From: Pseudomonas bubulae
Lineage (GTDB): Bacteria > Pseudomonadota > Gammaproteobacteria > Pseudomonadales > Pseudomonadaceae
Direction: 5' to 3'
Assembly (NCBI RefSeq): GCF_900618535.1
Contig: NZ_UYJA01000004.1
Span: 124,001 to 188,000 of the forward strand
Length of the DNA stretch: 64,000 nt
Shown here in pieces: positions 49,601-57,736 of this stretch. The translations under genes were made by a program, and so were the position numbers. The notes under the pieces were generated by a model. That model searched no databases, was not told where the DNA came from, and saw only the letters and a list, made by a program, of their open reading frames with translations. How positions within the stretch are numbered: the stretch's first letter is position 1; every line of letters starts with the position of its first letter.

Positions 49601-49948
49601 CGCGTTCTCCCAGCGCCAGCGCGCCTTTTGGTCTCGGTGGGGCTAATGCCCTTTGAGCCAGATGGTAGAGCTGGCGCAGGCAGACCAAATGCCCATGGAC
49701 GCCACGCAATGGTGCGTTTACGACATGGTTTCCCGTAACCCTGTGGGAGCGGGCTTGCTCGCGATACTGGCTGCGAGGTTTGTCTGGCGAAACCGGGAGA
49801 TGCCATCGCGGGCAAGCCCGCTCCCACATTTTGTTACAGGCCTTTGGGTTATTCTTTTGTAGGGCATTTCCGCACTTTAAGTCGCGCCTGTGCACCTGCC
49901 AGATTCTTGGATAAAGTGCACAACACTATTCGACCATGGAACCGGGAA
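49601..49948. other. Divergent region between glyA and the threonine aldolase gene
   Basis: It holds one REPIN (49742-49828) and otherwise no ORF. The upstream part of glyA (49601-49741) would contain the operator of the sox operon. No clear sigma-70 promoter or operator stands out. Confidence 0.6.
49742..49828. repeat. REPIN (long type)
   Basis: Inverted cores with the GCGGGCAAGC right arm variant. It lies between divergent genes, unlike most copies here. Confidence 0.9.
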
Positions 49949-50989
49949 ATGACTGACAAGAGCCAACAATTCGCCAGCGACAACTACTCCGGTATCTGCC
50001 CTGAAGTCTGGTCCGCCATGGAAAAAGCCAACCACGGCCACCAGCGCTCTTACGGCGACGACGAATGGACGCTGCGCGCCTCGAACGATTTTCGCAAACT
50101 GTTCGAAACCGACTGCGAAGTGTATTTCGCCTTTAACGGCACGGCGGCCAACTCCCTGGCGCTGTCGTCCCTGTGCCAGAGCTTTCACAGCGTGATCTGC
50201 TCCGAGACCGCCCACGTCGAGACGGACGAATGTGGCGCTCCGGAATTTTTTTCCAACGGCTCCAAGCTGCTGATCGCCCGCACTGAAAACGGCAAGATCA
50301 CCCCCGAGTCAATCCGCGAGATCGCCCTCAAGCGCAAAGATATCCACTATCCAAAACCGCGGGTGGTCACCATCACCCAGGCCACTGAAGTCGGCAGCGT
50401 GTACCGCCCTGAAGAAATCCGCGCGATCAGCGACACCTGCAAGGAGTTGGGCCTGTTGTTGCACATGGACGGCGCCCGTTTCTCCAATGCCTGCGCATTC
50501 CTGGGCTGCACCCCGGCAGAGCTGAGCTGGAAAGCCGGGGTGGATGTACTGTGCTTTGGCGGCACCAAAAATGGCATGGCAGTGGGCGAGGCGATTCTGT
50601 TTTTCGACCACGCCTTGTCAGTGGATTTTGACTATCGCTGCAAGCAGGCCGGGCAACTGGCTTCGAAAATGCGCTTTCTGTCTGCGCCCTGGGTCGGCCT
50701 GCTGGAAAACGACGCCTGGCTCAAACACTCGCGCCATGCCAACCACTGCGCGCAGTTGTTGAGTCAGCTGGTGAGTGACATCCCGGGGGTCGAGCTGATG
50801 TTTCCGGTGGAAGCCAATGGCGTGTTCCTGCAACTGTCGGAACCGGCCGTAGCGGCACTGACCGCCAGAGGCTGGCGCTTCTATACCTTTATCGGCAAGG
50901 GCGGGGCACGCTTCATGTGCTCGTGGGATACCGAGGAAGCACGGGTGCGGGAACTTGCGGCGGATATTCGCGAAGTGATGTCCGCTTAA
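49949..50989 (+). CDS. ltaE: Low-specificity L-threonine aldolase
   Basis: 346 residues, PLP-dependent. QQFASDNYSGICPEVWSAME starts the domain, LHMDGARFSNACAFLG and DVLCFGGTKNGMAVGEA carry the conserved aspartate and PLP lysine. It splits threonine or allo-threonine to glycine and acetaldehyde. Its place beside glyA and soxBDAG matches the known P. aeruginosa PA5413-PA5416 order and suggests glycine exchange. The ATG at 49949 fits family length. Confidence 0.93.
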   Translation: MTDKSQQFASDNYSGICPEVWSAMEKANHGHQRSYGDDEWTLRASNDFRKLFETDCEVYFAFNGTAANSLALSSLCQSFHSVICSETAHVETDECGAPEFFSNGSKLLIARTENGKITPESIREIALKRKDIHYPKPRVVTITQATEVGSVYRPEEIRAISDTCKELGLLLHMDGARFSNACAFLGCTPAELSWKAGVDVLCFGGTKNGMAVGEAILFFDHALSVDFDYRCKQAGQLASKMRFLSAPWVGLLENDAWLKHSRHANHCAQLLSQLVSDIPGVELMFPVEANGVFLQLSEPAVAALTARGWRFYTFIGKGGARFMCSWDTEEARVRELAADIREVMSA

Positions 50990-51012
50990 AGCGCACGTAA
51001 CATCAATAACAC

Positions 51013-51099
51013 TGTGGGAGCGGGCTTGCTCGCGATGGCATCAGCGCGGTCGTGCAGACAAACCGCGTTGCCTGAATCGCGAGCAAGCCCGCTCCCACA
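51013..51099. repeat. REPIN (long type)
   Basis: Both arms intact. Between convergent ltaE and the zapA-like gene. Confidence 0.9.
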
Positions 51100-51122
51100 G
51101 GGGGTGATTGGTTTGCGAACCG

Positions 51123-51425
51123 TCAGGATTGCCCCAGGGTTCGCTCAATCACATCGACCGTGGCGCTGACTTGCTCTTGATAACGGTCGAGTTCCTGTTT
51201 GTGGCTCAGTTGCAACTCAATCTGCTTTGAACACAGATTCAGTGCTGCCAGCACCAGCAGCTTGTCCCCGATCAGGCTCGGGTACTTTCTTTTCGTTTCG
51301 GCCAGGGCGGCTTTCAACATGACCGTGGCCGCCATCAGGGTTTTCTGCTCCCCCTCCGGCGCCTTGATCGTGTAGTCGTTACCCAAAATCGAGACGACAT
51401 TTACTCCGTCTCTGTCAAGGCTCAT
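51123..51425 (-). CDS. zapA: ZapA-like cell division protein
   Basis: 100 residues. VNVVSILGNDYTIKAPEGEQKTLMAATVMLKA and KLLVLAALNLCSKQIELQLSHKQELDRY match ZapA, whose globular head binds FtsZ and whose C-terminal coiled coil dimerises. It follows a coiled-coil gene with a four-base overlap. In P. aeruginosa the canonical zapA lies by 6S RNA and pepP; neither is here, so this may be a second ZapA-like protein. Confidence 0.75.
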   Translation of the reverse strand: MSLDRDGVNVVSILGNDYTIKAPEGEQKTLMAATVMLKAALAETKRKYPSLIGDKLLVLAALNLCSKQIELQLSHKQELDRYQEQVSATVDVIERTLGQS

Positions 51426-51646
51426 GCGCTGACAGGGCTCGCGCGCTCAACCAGTGCCTGGATGCGGGCTGCGGTCGCGCCTTGCTTTTCTTCCTGTTCC
51501 ATCAGGGTCAGTTGCAGGCTTTCGTTCTCGTCACGGGCCTGGGCCAGTTCGGTGTTCAGTTGCTCGTTGGCATCCAGCAGTTCTTGTTTTTGCTGTACCA
51601 GGTCGCTGACCAGTTGTTCCAGTTTGCTAAGGGATGACTCAATCAT
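51422..51646 (-). CDS. TIGR02449-type (ZapB-like) coiled-coil protein
   Basis: 74 residues, almost all heptad-patterned: LEQLVSDLVQQKQELLDANEQLNTELAQARDENESLQLTLMEQEEK. It is a short parallel coiled coil resembling TIGR02449 / ZapB-like proteins, often found just upstream of zapA. It probably works with the adjacent ZapA-like protein at the Z ring. Confidence 0.72.
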   Translation of the reverse strand: MIESSLSKLEQLVSDLVQQKQELLDANEQLNTELAQARDENESLQLTLMEQEEKQGATAARIQALVERASPVSA

Positions 51647-51791
51647 GGTGATTTTCTCAAGCAGTTTCGAAGGGCGCGTACGATAAAGAAAAGTCAGCGG
51701 CTAAGCTAGCGGCAACCTTGCTTTCAGACCCCTAAAGACTGTGGTTTGCAACCTTTGTTCCCTGCCAGGGTTCTGGAGCCACGAAAGCCCG

Positions 51792-52892
51792 TCAAAACTC
51801 AATCCGCACATCCCCTTTCGGTACGCTGCAGCACGACAGGATATAACCCTCGGCCACATCTTCGTCGGTAATGCCGCCGTTGTGCTCCATGTCCACCTCC
51901 CCCCCCAGTTTCAACACCTTGCATGTCCCGCAAATGCCCATGCCGCAAGCCTTGGGGATCATCAGTCCGAGTTTGGCCGCTGCCGCATGCACGGTCTCGG
52001 CCGGTCCCACACGAATGCTCTTGCCGGACGCGGTGAATTCCACCTGGTTCAAATCCGCCAGGTCCGGCTCCGGTGCATCTGCCGCCTGCTCGGCCTGTTC
52101 TACCGCTTCAGCCCGCACTTCAGGCGGCGTCGCGCCAAAGGATTCTTCGTGGTAACGGCTCATGTCAAAACCGTTGCTTTCCAGCAGGCGCTTGACCGCG
52201 TTCATGTAAGGCGTCGGCCCGCAGCAAAACACCTCGCGCTCCATGAAGTCGGGGGCCATCAGGTCGAGCATCTTATGGTTCAGATAACCGCGATACCCGG
52301 CCCAGGGTTCACCCAGCCCGTGCTTCTCGCAGATCAGGTGCAGGCTGAAGTTGTCGATACGCGAGGCCATATGCTCCAGCTCGCGGTGATAAATGATGTC
52401 CTTGGGCGAGCGGGCGCTGTGGATAAACACCATGTCGACATTGGCGTTGGTGTCGTAAAACCAGCGTGCCATCGACATTACCGGGGTTATACCGACACCG
52501 CCGCTCAGATAGAGCACTTTGGGGCTCGGCGCGTCGATGGCGTTAAACAGTCCCACCGGCCCGTGCACGGCCAGCTCCTGGCCTTCGCTCAAGGTGTCGT
52601 GCAGCCAGTTGGAAACCCGGCCACCGGGCACCCGCTTGATGGTCACCGAAAAGCTGTACGGCACCGAGGGTGAGCTGGAAATAGTGTACGAGCGCATCAC
52701 CGGGTCACCGTCGATTTCCAGCTCCAGGGTCACGAATTGCCCCGGTTTGAAAAAGAACAGGATCGGCTGGTCGGCCATAAAACAGAAGGTGCGCACATCC
52801 CAGGTTTCCTGAATCACTTTGACGCATCGCACGATGTGTCGGCCATTGGCCCAGGTCTGGGTGGTTACCGGGTTCAGAAAGCTATTGGACAT
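51792..52892 (-). CDS. gbcB: Glycine betaine demethylase, reductase subunit GbcB
   Basis: 366 residues. An FAD domain with VMRSYTISSSPSVPYSFSVT, an NAD-binding GGVGITPVMSMARWF, and a C-terminal [2Fe-2S] ferredoxin domain with CGMGICGTCKVL and a fourth cysteine near the end. It passes electrons from NAD(P)H to the Rieske oxygenase GbcA. The start MSNSFLNPV at 52892 has GGAG upstream. It is divergent from gbcA. Confidence 0.94.
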   Translation of the reverse strand: MSNSFLNPVTTQTWANGRHIVRCVKVIQETWDVRTFCFMADQPILFFFKPGQFVTLELEIDGDPVMRSYTISSSPSVPYSFSVTIKRVPGGRVSNWLHDTLSEGQELAVHGPVGLFNAIDAPSPKVLYLSGGVGITPVMSMARWFYDTNANVDMVFIHSARSPKDIIYHRELEHMASRIDNFSLHLICEKHGLGEPWAGYRGYLNHKMLDLMAPDFMEREVFCCGPTPYMNAVKRLLESNGFDMSRYHEESFGATPPEVRAEAVEQAEQAADAPEPDLADLNQVEFTASGKSIRVGPAETVHAAAAKLGLMIPKACGMGICGTCKVLKLGGEVDMEHNGGITDEDVAEGYILSCCSVPKGDVRIEF

Positions 52893-52963
52893 GCGCTTCT
52901 CCACGGCCGACAGCCGGCCTCTTGCTGGCGATTCTGCGCATGCCCCGAAGCGGCCATTTATCC

Positions 52964-52993
52964 ATTCGCGACATCCACATACTTATCGCGACC
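52964..52993. promoter_or_regulatory. Direct repeat in the gbcB-gbcA intergenic region, candidate operator
   Basis: TCGCGAC occurs at 52966-52972 and again at 52986-52992, 20 bases apart. The setting ATTCGCGACA / TTATCGCGACC is similar too. Tandem half-sites near two helical turns apart suit an AraC-family activator; GbdR is the known activator of this pathway. The link to GbdR is inference. Confidence 0.4.
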
Positions 52994-53173
52994 AGCCCCT
53001 GAAAACAGCACCTTCAGCGTCGGGAACAGATTGGGCCATGTCGCCCGTAGATATGGCTGCGGCGCACTTCGAACGCACACTCAGCGCCACTACCACTTGT
53101 ATTGCTTTGCCTTGCGTCGAACCCCTGATCAGCCATTTTTAGGCCACATCCGATGGCCATGAGGACTACAACG

Positions 53174-54466
53174 ATGGACGTCACCGCAAACTTGAGCCTG
53201 GGCGATCCACTGGAACCCGCACGCAAGGCCACCGCCGAGATGCTGCAGAACCGCGAGCGGACATTTTCGCTGCCACAGCCGTTTTATAACGACGAGCGCC
53301 TGTTCGAAATCGATATGCAGGAGATCTTCCAGAAGGAGTGGCTGATTGCAGGCATGACTTGCGAGATACCGGCCAAGGGCAACTTCCTGACCCTGCAGGT
53401 GGGCAAGAACCCGATTATCGTGATTCGCGGCGCAGAAGGTCAGGTGCATGCCTTTCATAACGTGTGCCGCCATCGTGGTTCACGACTGTGCACCAGCGAA
53501 AAAGGCAAGGTCGCCAAACTGGTGTGTCATTACCACCAGTGGACCTATGAGCTGGACGGGCGCTTGCTGTTTGCCGGCACCGAGATGGGTGCGGACTTCG
53601 ACATGAAGCAATACGGCCTCAAGCCGGTGAACGTCAAAACCGCGGGCGGCTATATCTTTATCAGCCTGGCCGAGAACCCTCCCGCCATCGATGAGTTCCT
53701 CGCCACGCTGAACCACTATATGGAACCTTACGACATGGAAAACACCAAGGTGGCGATTCAAACCACCCTGGTGGAAAAGGCCAACTGGAAACTGGTGCTG
53801 GAAAACAACCGCGAGTGCTACCACTGCAACGCGTCGCACCCCGAGTTGCTCAAGACCCTGCTTGAATGGGACGACGTCACCGACCCGCGCGCCGACCAAG
53901 CATTCAAGGATCACGTCGCCGCCTCAGCAGCCGCCTGGGACGCCGAGAAAATTCCTTATGCCCACGCCAGCTTCGGCCTGCGTAACCGCATCGTGCGCAT
54001 GCCACTGCTCAAGGGCACGGTCTCGATGACCCTGGACGGCAAGCAAGGCTGTGCAAAACTGATGGGGCGCATCAAAAACCCGGACCTGGGCTCAATGCGC
54101 ATCCTGCACTTGCCGCATTCGTGGAACCACTGCATGGGCGACCATATCATCGTATTTACCGTATGGCCGATCAGCGCGCAGGAAACCGTGGTCAGCACCA
54201 AATGGCTGGTGCACAAGGATGCGGTAGAAGGCGTGGACTACGACGTGGAGCGCATGCGCAAGGTCTGGGACGCCACCAACGACCAGGATCGCCGGCTGGC
54301 TGAAGAAAACCAGCGCGGCATCAACTCGGTCGCCTACCAGCCAGGGCCGTACTCGCAAACCTACGAGTTTGGCGTGGTCAACTTTGTCGACTGGTACAGC
54401 GAGCGGCTGCTGAACAACCTGGGGGCGGCGCCTGCGGCGTATCTCAAGGGTGTGGTTGCCCAGTAA
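53174..54466 (+). CDS. gbcA: Glycine betaine demethylase, Rieske oxygenase subunit GbcA
   Basis: 430 residues. The Rieske cluster ligands are in NVCRHRGSRLC and LVCHYHQWTYELDG (two Cys, two His). The mononuclear iron site follows ENNRECYHCNASHPEL. It removes one methyl of glycine betaine as formaldehyde, giving dimethylglycine. A weak GAGG lies about ten bases before the ATG chosen at 53174. Confidence 0.95.
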   Translation: MDVTANLSLGDPLEPARKATAEMLQNRERTFSLPQPFYNDERLFEIDMQEIFQKEWLIAGMTCEIPAKGNFLTLQVGKNPIIVIRGAEGQVHAFHNVCRHRGSRLCTSEKGKVAKLVCHYHQWTYELDGRLLFAGTEMGADFDMKQYGLKPVNVKTAGGYIFISLAENPPAIDEFLATLNHYMEPYDMENTKVAIQTTLVEKANWKLVLENNRECYHCNASHPELLKTLLEWDDVTDPRADQAFKDHVAASAAAWDAEKIPYAHASFGLRNRIVRMPLLKGTVSMTLDGKQGCAKLMGRIKNPDLGSMRILHLPHSWNHCMGDHIIVFTVWPISAQETVVSTKWLVHKDAVEGVDYDVERMRKVWDATNDQDRRLAEENQRGINSVAYQPGPYSQTYEFGVVNFVDWYSERLLNNLGAAPAAYLKGVVAQ

Positions 54467-54489
54467 ACCTGCATCTGCGCAGGGGGCGA

Positions 54490-55065
54490 TTAACTGGGAA
54501 GTGGACAATGCATCAAATACGCCTCACCCGTTACGCGGATCAGCGGGTGGGGCGTTATCTGGCAGGTTTTGACGATCTCAAAACCATGGCGCTCATAAAA
54601 TCGACGGGCACCTGTGTTCGCCGCATAGTCGATCAGGCTCAAACCGGTCAGCCCCAGTTCGCCGCAACGCGCCTTGGCATGCAGCAAGAACCTGGCGCCC
54701 AACCCGAGGTTTCGCCAGCCCTTATGCAAAGCCAAGCTTGAGATATACAGCGTGTCCGGGATTTCCATATCCGCATAAGGTGCCAGCACCGGGTCAGTCT
54801 CAGGCTGGGCATCCGGGTCGTCGCGCATCACAAAGCTGTGCATCATGCCGATCACCAGGCCCTCGGCCTCGGCAATCCAGCAGTTTTCATACGAAAATAT
54901 GACCCCCGCACGGGCATAACGCATCTCCCCGACGTCCAGTAGTTGCTGACCCGGCTGCGCCATCTGACTCCAGATGTAATCGGCGCAGCCTTCGGACGAT
55001 ATCTGAAAAAGACGTGCAATTTCGCGTGCATCGGCACGCACTGCTGGACGAAATGAAACGCTCAT
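54490..55065 (-). CDS. GNAT family N-acetyltransferase
   Basis: 191 residues. IARLFQISSEGCADYIWSQM at the start, LYISSLALHKGWRNLGLGARFLL, with the acetyl-CoA binding loop RNLGLG, and ANTGARRFYERHGFEIV at the end are GNAT motifs. The substrate is unknown. Convergent with gbcA, 23 bases away. The start at 55065 has GGAG upstream. Confidence 0.85.
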   Translation of the reverse strand: MSVSFRPAVRADAREIARLFQISSEGCADYIWSQMAQPGQQLLDVGEMRYARAGVIFSYENCWIAEAEGLVIGMMHSFVMRDDPDAQPETDPVLAPYADMEIPDTLYISSLALHKGWRNLGLGARFLLHAKARCGELGLTGLSLIDYAANTGARRFYERHGFEIVKTCQITPHPLIRVTGEAYLMHCPLPS

Positions 55066-55171
55066 TCGTTTTACTCCACGGGGGCACAGGACTCTTTTTA
55101 GCTCAAACCGATTCAAGTCAACAACACACAACCCCGGCCTCATTTATGTCCATGTATTGCATGCTAATGAT

Positions 55172-55242
55172 CGTTTTTTAACCACTCCCCTCTAGCCCAT
55201 GCAATCAAAGGGCTACAGCCCTTCACCAACATCTTGTCCACA
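55172..55242 (+). repeat. 71-base module, copy 1 (degenerate)
   Basis: CGTTTTTTA at 55172, GGGCTACAG at 55210, TTGTCCACA at 55234. Most diverged copy; the element spacing of 38 and 24 bases is kept. Confidence 0.65.
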
Positions 55243-55300
55243 GGCACACCCACAGCAACTGTGGGGAAGTCATGGATCACTACCGGGGCACACATCTGTA

Positions 55301-55371
55301 CATTTTTTGTGCAAACCTGCACAAGCCACGGTTTTAAAGGCCTGCAGATAACCACACCCACCTTATCCACA
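55301..55371 (+). repeat. 71-base module, copy 2
   Basis: CATTTTTTG at 55301, GGCCTGCAG at 55339 and a perfect TTATCCACA DnaA box at 55363. The segment TTGTGCA-AACC-TGCACAA is also palindromic. Confidence 0.8.
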
Positions 55372-55481
55372 GTTTGACCAACTGAATATGTGCGCAACTT
55401 TATCCACCCTGTTGAAAACTCCCTTAGCCCTTGTATTGGCTGGTTTTATCCCATCAAAAGACGATGGCAACGTGGATTGAA

Positions 55482-55552
55482 CATTTTTTGATCAGCACCT
55501 TGGAGCCCTTTAATATAAAGGCCTGCAGGATAGAGCGAACAACTTATCCACA
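55482..55552 (+). repeat. 71-base module, copy 3
   Basis: CATTTTTTG at 55482, GGCCTGCAG at 55520, perfect TTATCCACA at 55544. TGTGGGTAA at 55570-55578 could pair with the box over a short loop. Confidence 0.8.
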
Positions 55553-55619
55553 CCTTCACCAACAGAGTTTGTGGGTAAACAGAGCAAGCGCTGTGCAAGT
55601 GTGATTTCCTGGCAGCGAT

Positions 55620-55690
55620 CATTTTTTGTACAAACCTGCAGGAGCCACGTCAGCCGGGCCCTGCAAGCAAATACAGACAGGTTACCCACA
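55620..55690 (+). repeat. 71-base module, copy 4
   Basis: CATTTTTTG at 55620, GGCCCTGCA at 55658, TTACCCACA at 55682. GTTACCC (55681-55687) pairs perfectly with GGGTAAC (55711-55717). Confidence 0.78.
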
Positions 55691-56298
55691 GGCAGGCACA
55701 CAGAAACCCGGGGTAACTTTGCGCAGATGTCTGGCAGTACCTTGCCTACTAAAAAGCTGTCCGCAAACTCGCTCGCGAAGGCAGTGATATCAGACGTTAA
55801 AAACAATGGATCGATCACCATCATCTGCCACGTTTCTTAGACTTTTTAGAGATTTGGCATCACGCCATACATTATATCAATTTCAGCCTGCAAGGCCCCT
55901 CCCCCTTATTAAACAACTCTAAACACTCACAAAATGAACAATCCAACAAAAAGATAACCAACTCACTATTAGCTGGTTCATTTCAATGGATCCAATTTTG
56001 ATTGAAGGATAATTGCCATCAATCGAATAAGTCCTATATTTATTTTTATGCAGCCTGTTCGCCACCCTGTTTATACAGGCACTCAACCACCTACAAAAAC
56101 TGCAGGTAACACGCCCCTAAAACCCGCCAATACTTATAGTTTAAACGTGAAAATTTTGTGATCTTGCGCGCCACACTTAACACTGCGGATCCCTTATTAA
56201 TTATCAATAAAACCGTGCAGATTCAACAGGATAAAACAATCTATCGATTAGATTGGCACCCCTGCTTTATCCGTTATCTGAAACGGCGAGGTCTTGAT

Positions 56299-56820
56299 AT
56301 GAAACATTCTTTTTTGATTATACTTGTCATATGTGCCGGACTAACACCGACCTTCGCTCATGCCAATTGCTGGCAGGATGCAGGCAACCGCTATGACATT
56401 GATCCGTTGCTGTTACATGCCATTGCCCAAGTTGAATCGAAAATGAATCCGGCCGCACGCAACGTCAATAAAGACGGGACTTACGATATAGGTTTGATGC
56501 AAGTCAACAGTCGCCATTTGAAACACCTTGCCACTTTTGGCATTAGTGAATATCAACTACAGACTCAACCCTGCACCAGTGTCATGGCCGGTGCCTGGAT
56601 CCTCGCCAAATTTGTCAAACAACTGGGTTACAGCTGGGACGCCGTGGGCGCCTATAACGCCGGAACAAAGCCAAATCGTGAACATCTGCGCAATCGCTAC
56701 GCCCTTCGCGTCAAGGGGTACTACGGGCAGTTAGTCAGCCAGCGCGAGCAAAGACTCCAGGCTGACGCCCGTAAATCTCAGGCCATATTTGCATCTGGCG
56801 GCGAGCGCAAATACAAATGA
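56299..56820 (+). CDS. Lytic transglycosylase, VirB1/IagB/PilT-like
   Basis: 173 residues. Signal peptide MKHSFLIILVICAGLTPTFAHA, then an SLT domain: LHAIAQVESKMNPAARN with the catalytic glutamate, TYDIGLMQVNSRHL and GAYNAGTKPNRE. It is small, like IagB, VirB1 and P19, which open peptidoglycan for secretion or conjugation machines. No such machine is adjacent. AT content is higher than in the neighbours. The ATG at 56299 has GAGG six bases upstream; an in-frame ATT at 56158 has no support. Confidence 0.85.
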   Translation: MKHSFLIILVICAGLTPTFAHANCWQDAGNRYDIDPLLLHAIAQVESKMNPAARNVNKDGTYDIGLMQVNSRHLKHLATFGISEYQLQTQPCTSVMAGAWILAKFVKQLGYSWDAVGAYNAGTKPNREHLRNRYALRVKGYYGQLVSQREQRLQADARKSQAIFASGGERKYK

Positions 56821-56850
56821 TGTCGCTGGCTCAGGTTCCGGCCGCAAACG

Positions 56851-57621
56851 CTAGCGCACAACGCCTTCTTCGATCAGGAGCTTGAGAATCACCTCGGCTC
56901 CCGCTTGAGCACTGAGCCCTTTGTGAACTTGCCCGGAACCCCCAGCCGCCTTGGCGGTAGCTGCTTTCATGCGATCTGCACCACTTTTGGCCCTTATCAC
57001 CTTCAAGCGCTTGGGCCGTGGTCGGGCAGGTTGCAATACGCCGGTTGTGGATAACTCATCGGCAACGATTTCAACTACTTCGGCGTTAACCACACCCCGC
57101 GTGGCGGGGCCGTAGGCGCTTTGACGCGCCTTGGGAGCAGCGTTATCCACAGTAACCATAAATGGCAGTCGCACTTGCAGCCTGCGCCGCTGCCCCCGGG
57201 GCAAGGCTTGCAGCACCTGGGCCACGCCATTGTGGATAGATTCAATCTGCGCCACGCCTACCAGCAGCGGCCAGCCCAGCTCTTCGGCCAACAGGTACGG
57301 CAGCATGCCCGAACCCTCACCGGTTTCGGCCTGGCTGCCGGTGAGTACCAGTTGCACGCCCGCTTCACGGATGTAATCGCGCAACGCTGGCACGGCATCG
57401 GCGCCGTCGGGTTGCTCCAGCACATGAAGCTCCTCCAGTCCCATGCCCAGATAGGCGCGCAAGGCCGGTTCATGGGGGTTGCCCGCGTGCAGCACATGCA
57501 GGCTGTCACCGGCCAGCTCCAGGCCCAGTTCGACGGCACGGGCGTCCTGTTCGGCGCGACGGGCGCGGCCTGAAGCAGGATGGGCGCCGATTGAAACCAG
57601 TGCAACGGTGGCGATGGTCAT
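56851..57621 (-). CDS. etfB: Electron transfer flavoprotein beta subunit (dimethylglycine-linked)
   Basis: 256 residues. ELGLELAGDSLHVLHAG, VLTGSQAETGEGSGMLPYLLAEELG and LQVRLPFMVTVDNAAPKARQSAYGP match a diverged ETF beta. With EtfA it takes electrons from DgcA/DgcB to the quinone pool. Start MTIATVALVS at 57621 with GGAGA upstream. The C-terminal 40 residues are Lys/Ala-rich. Confidence 0.88.
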   Translation of the reverse strand: MTIATVALVSIGAHPASGRARRAEQDARAVELGLELAGDSLHVLHAGNPHEPALRAYLGMGLEELHVLEQPDGADAVPALRDYIREAGVQLVLTGSQAETGEGSGMLPYLLAEELGWPLLVGVAQIESIHNGVAQVLQALPRGQRRRLQVRLPFMVTVDNAAPKARQSAYGPATRGVVNAEVVEIVADELSTTGVLQPARPRPKRLKVIRAKSGADRMKAATAKAAGGSGQVHKGLSAQAGAEVILKLLIEEGVVR

Positions 57622-57649
57622 TTGCAAATCTCCAGACTGAACTCAATCC

Positions 57650-57736
57650 TGTGGGAGCGGGCTTGCTCGCGATGGAATCACTGCGGTGTATCAGGCTGAC
57701 CGGGTCGCCCGAATCGCGGGCAAGCCCGCTCCCACA
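57650..57736. repeat. REPIN (long type) overlapping the end of etfA
   Basis: Arms at 57650-57673 and 57713-57736. The etfA stop codon (57691-57693) lies inside the element. Confidence 0.92.

Larger units (their letters stand above)
55066..56298. other. 1.2 kb gene-poor, AT-rich region with a repeat array
   Basis: No ORF with family resemblance is present. Short minus-strand frames at 55164-55397 and 55510-55824 share WL-x-QVCTKN and VDK-x5-C-x-PL motifs only because they read the same DNA repeats. The left part (55172-55690) holds four 71-base modules. The right part (about 55850-56290) is AT-rich and without recognised motifs. The composition differs from both flanks, which suggests transfer or a remnant. 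Confidence 0.75.

Noticed and set aside
50990..51122. 6S RNA gene expected next to zapA
   Set aside because: Only a REPIN is present; no sequence able to form the long 6S hairpin was seen here or upstream of the ZapB-like gene.
55164..55824. Two short minus-strand ORFs with similar WL-x-QVCTKN and VDK motifs, at first taken for a paralogous small-protein pair
   Set aside because: The similarity follows exactly from the 71-base DNA modules, the shared motifs come in different order, and no ribosome site or codon bias supports translation.
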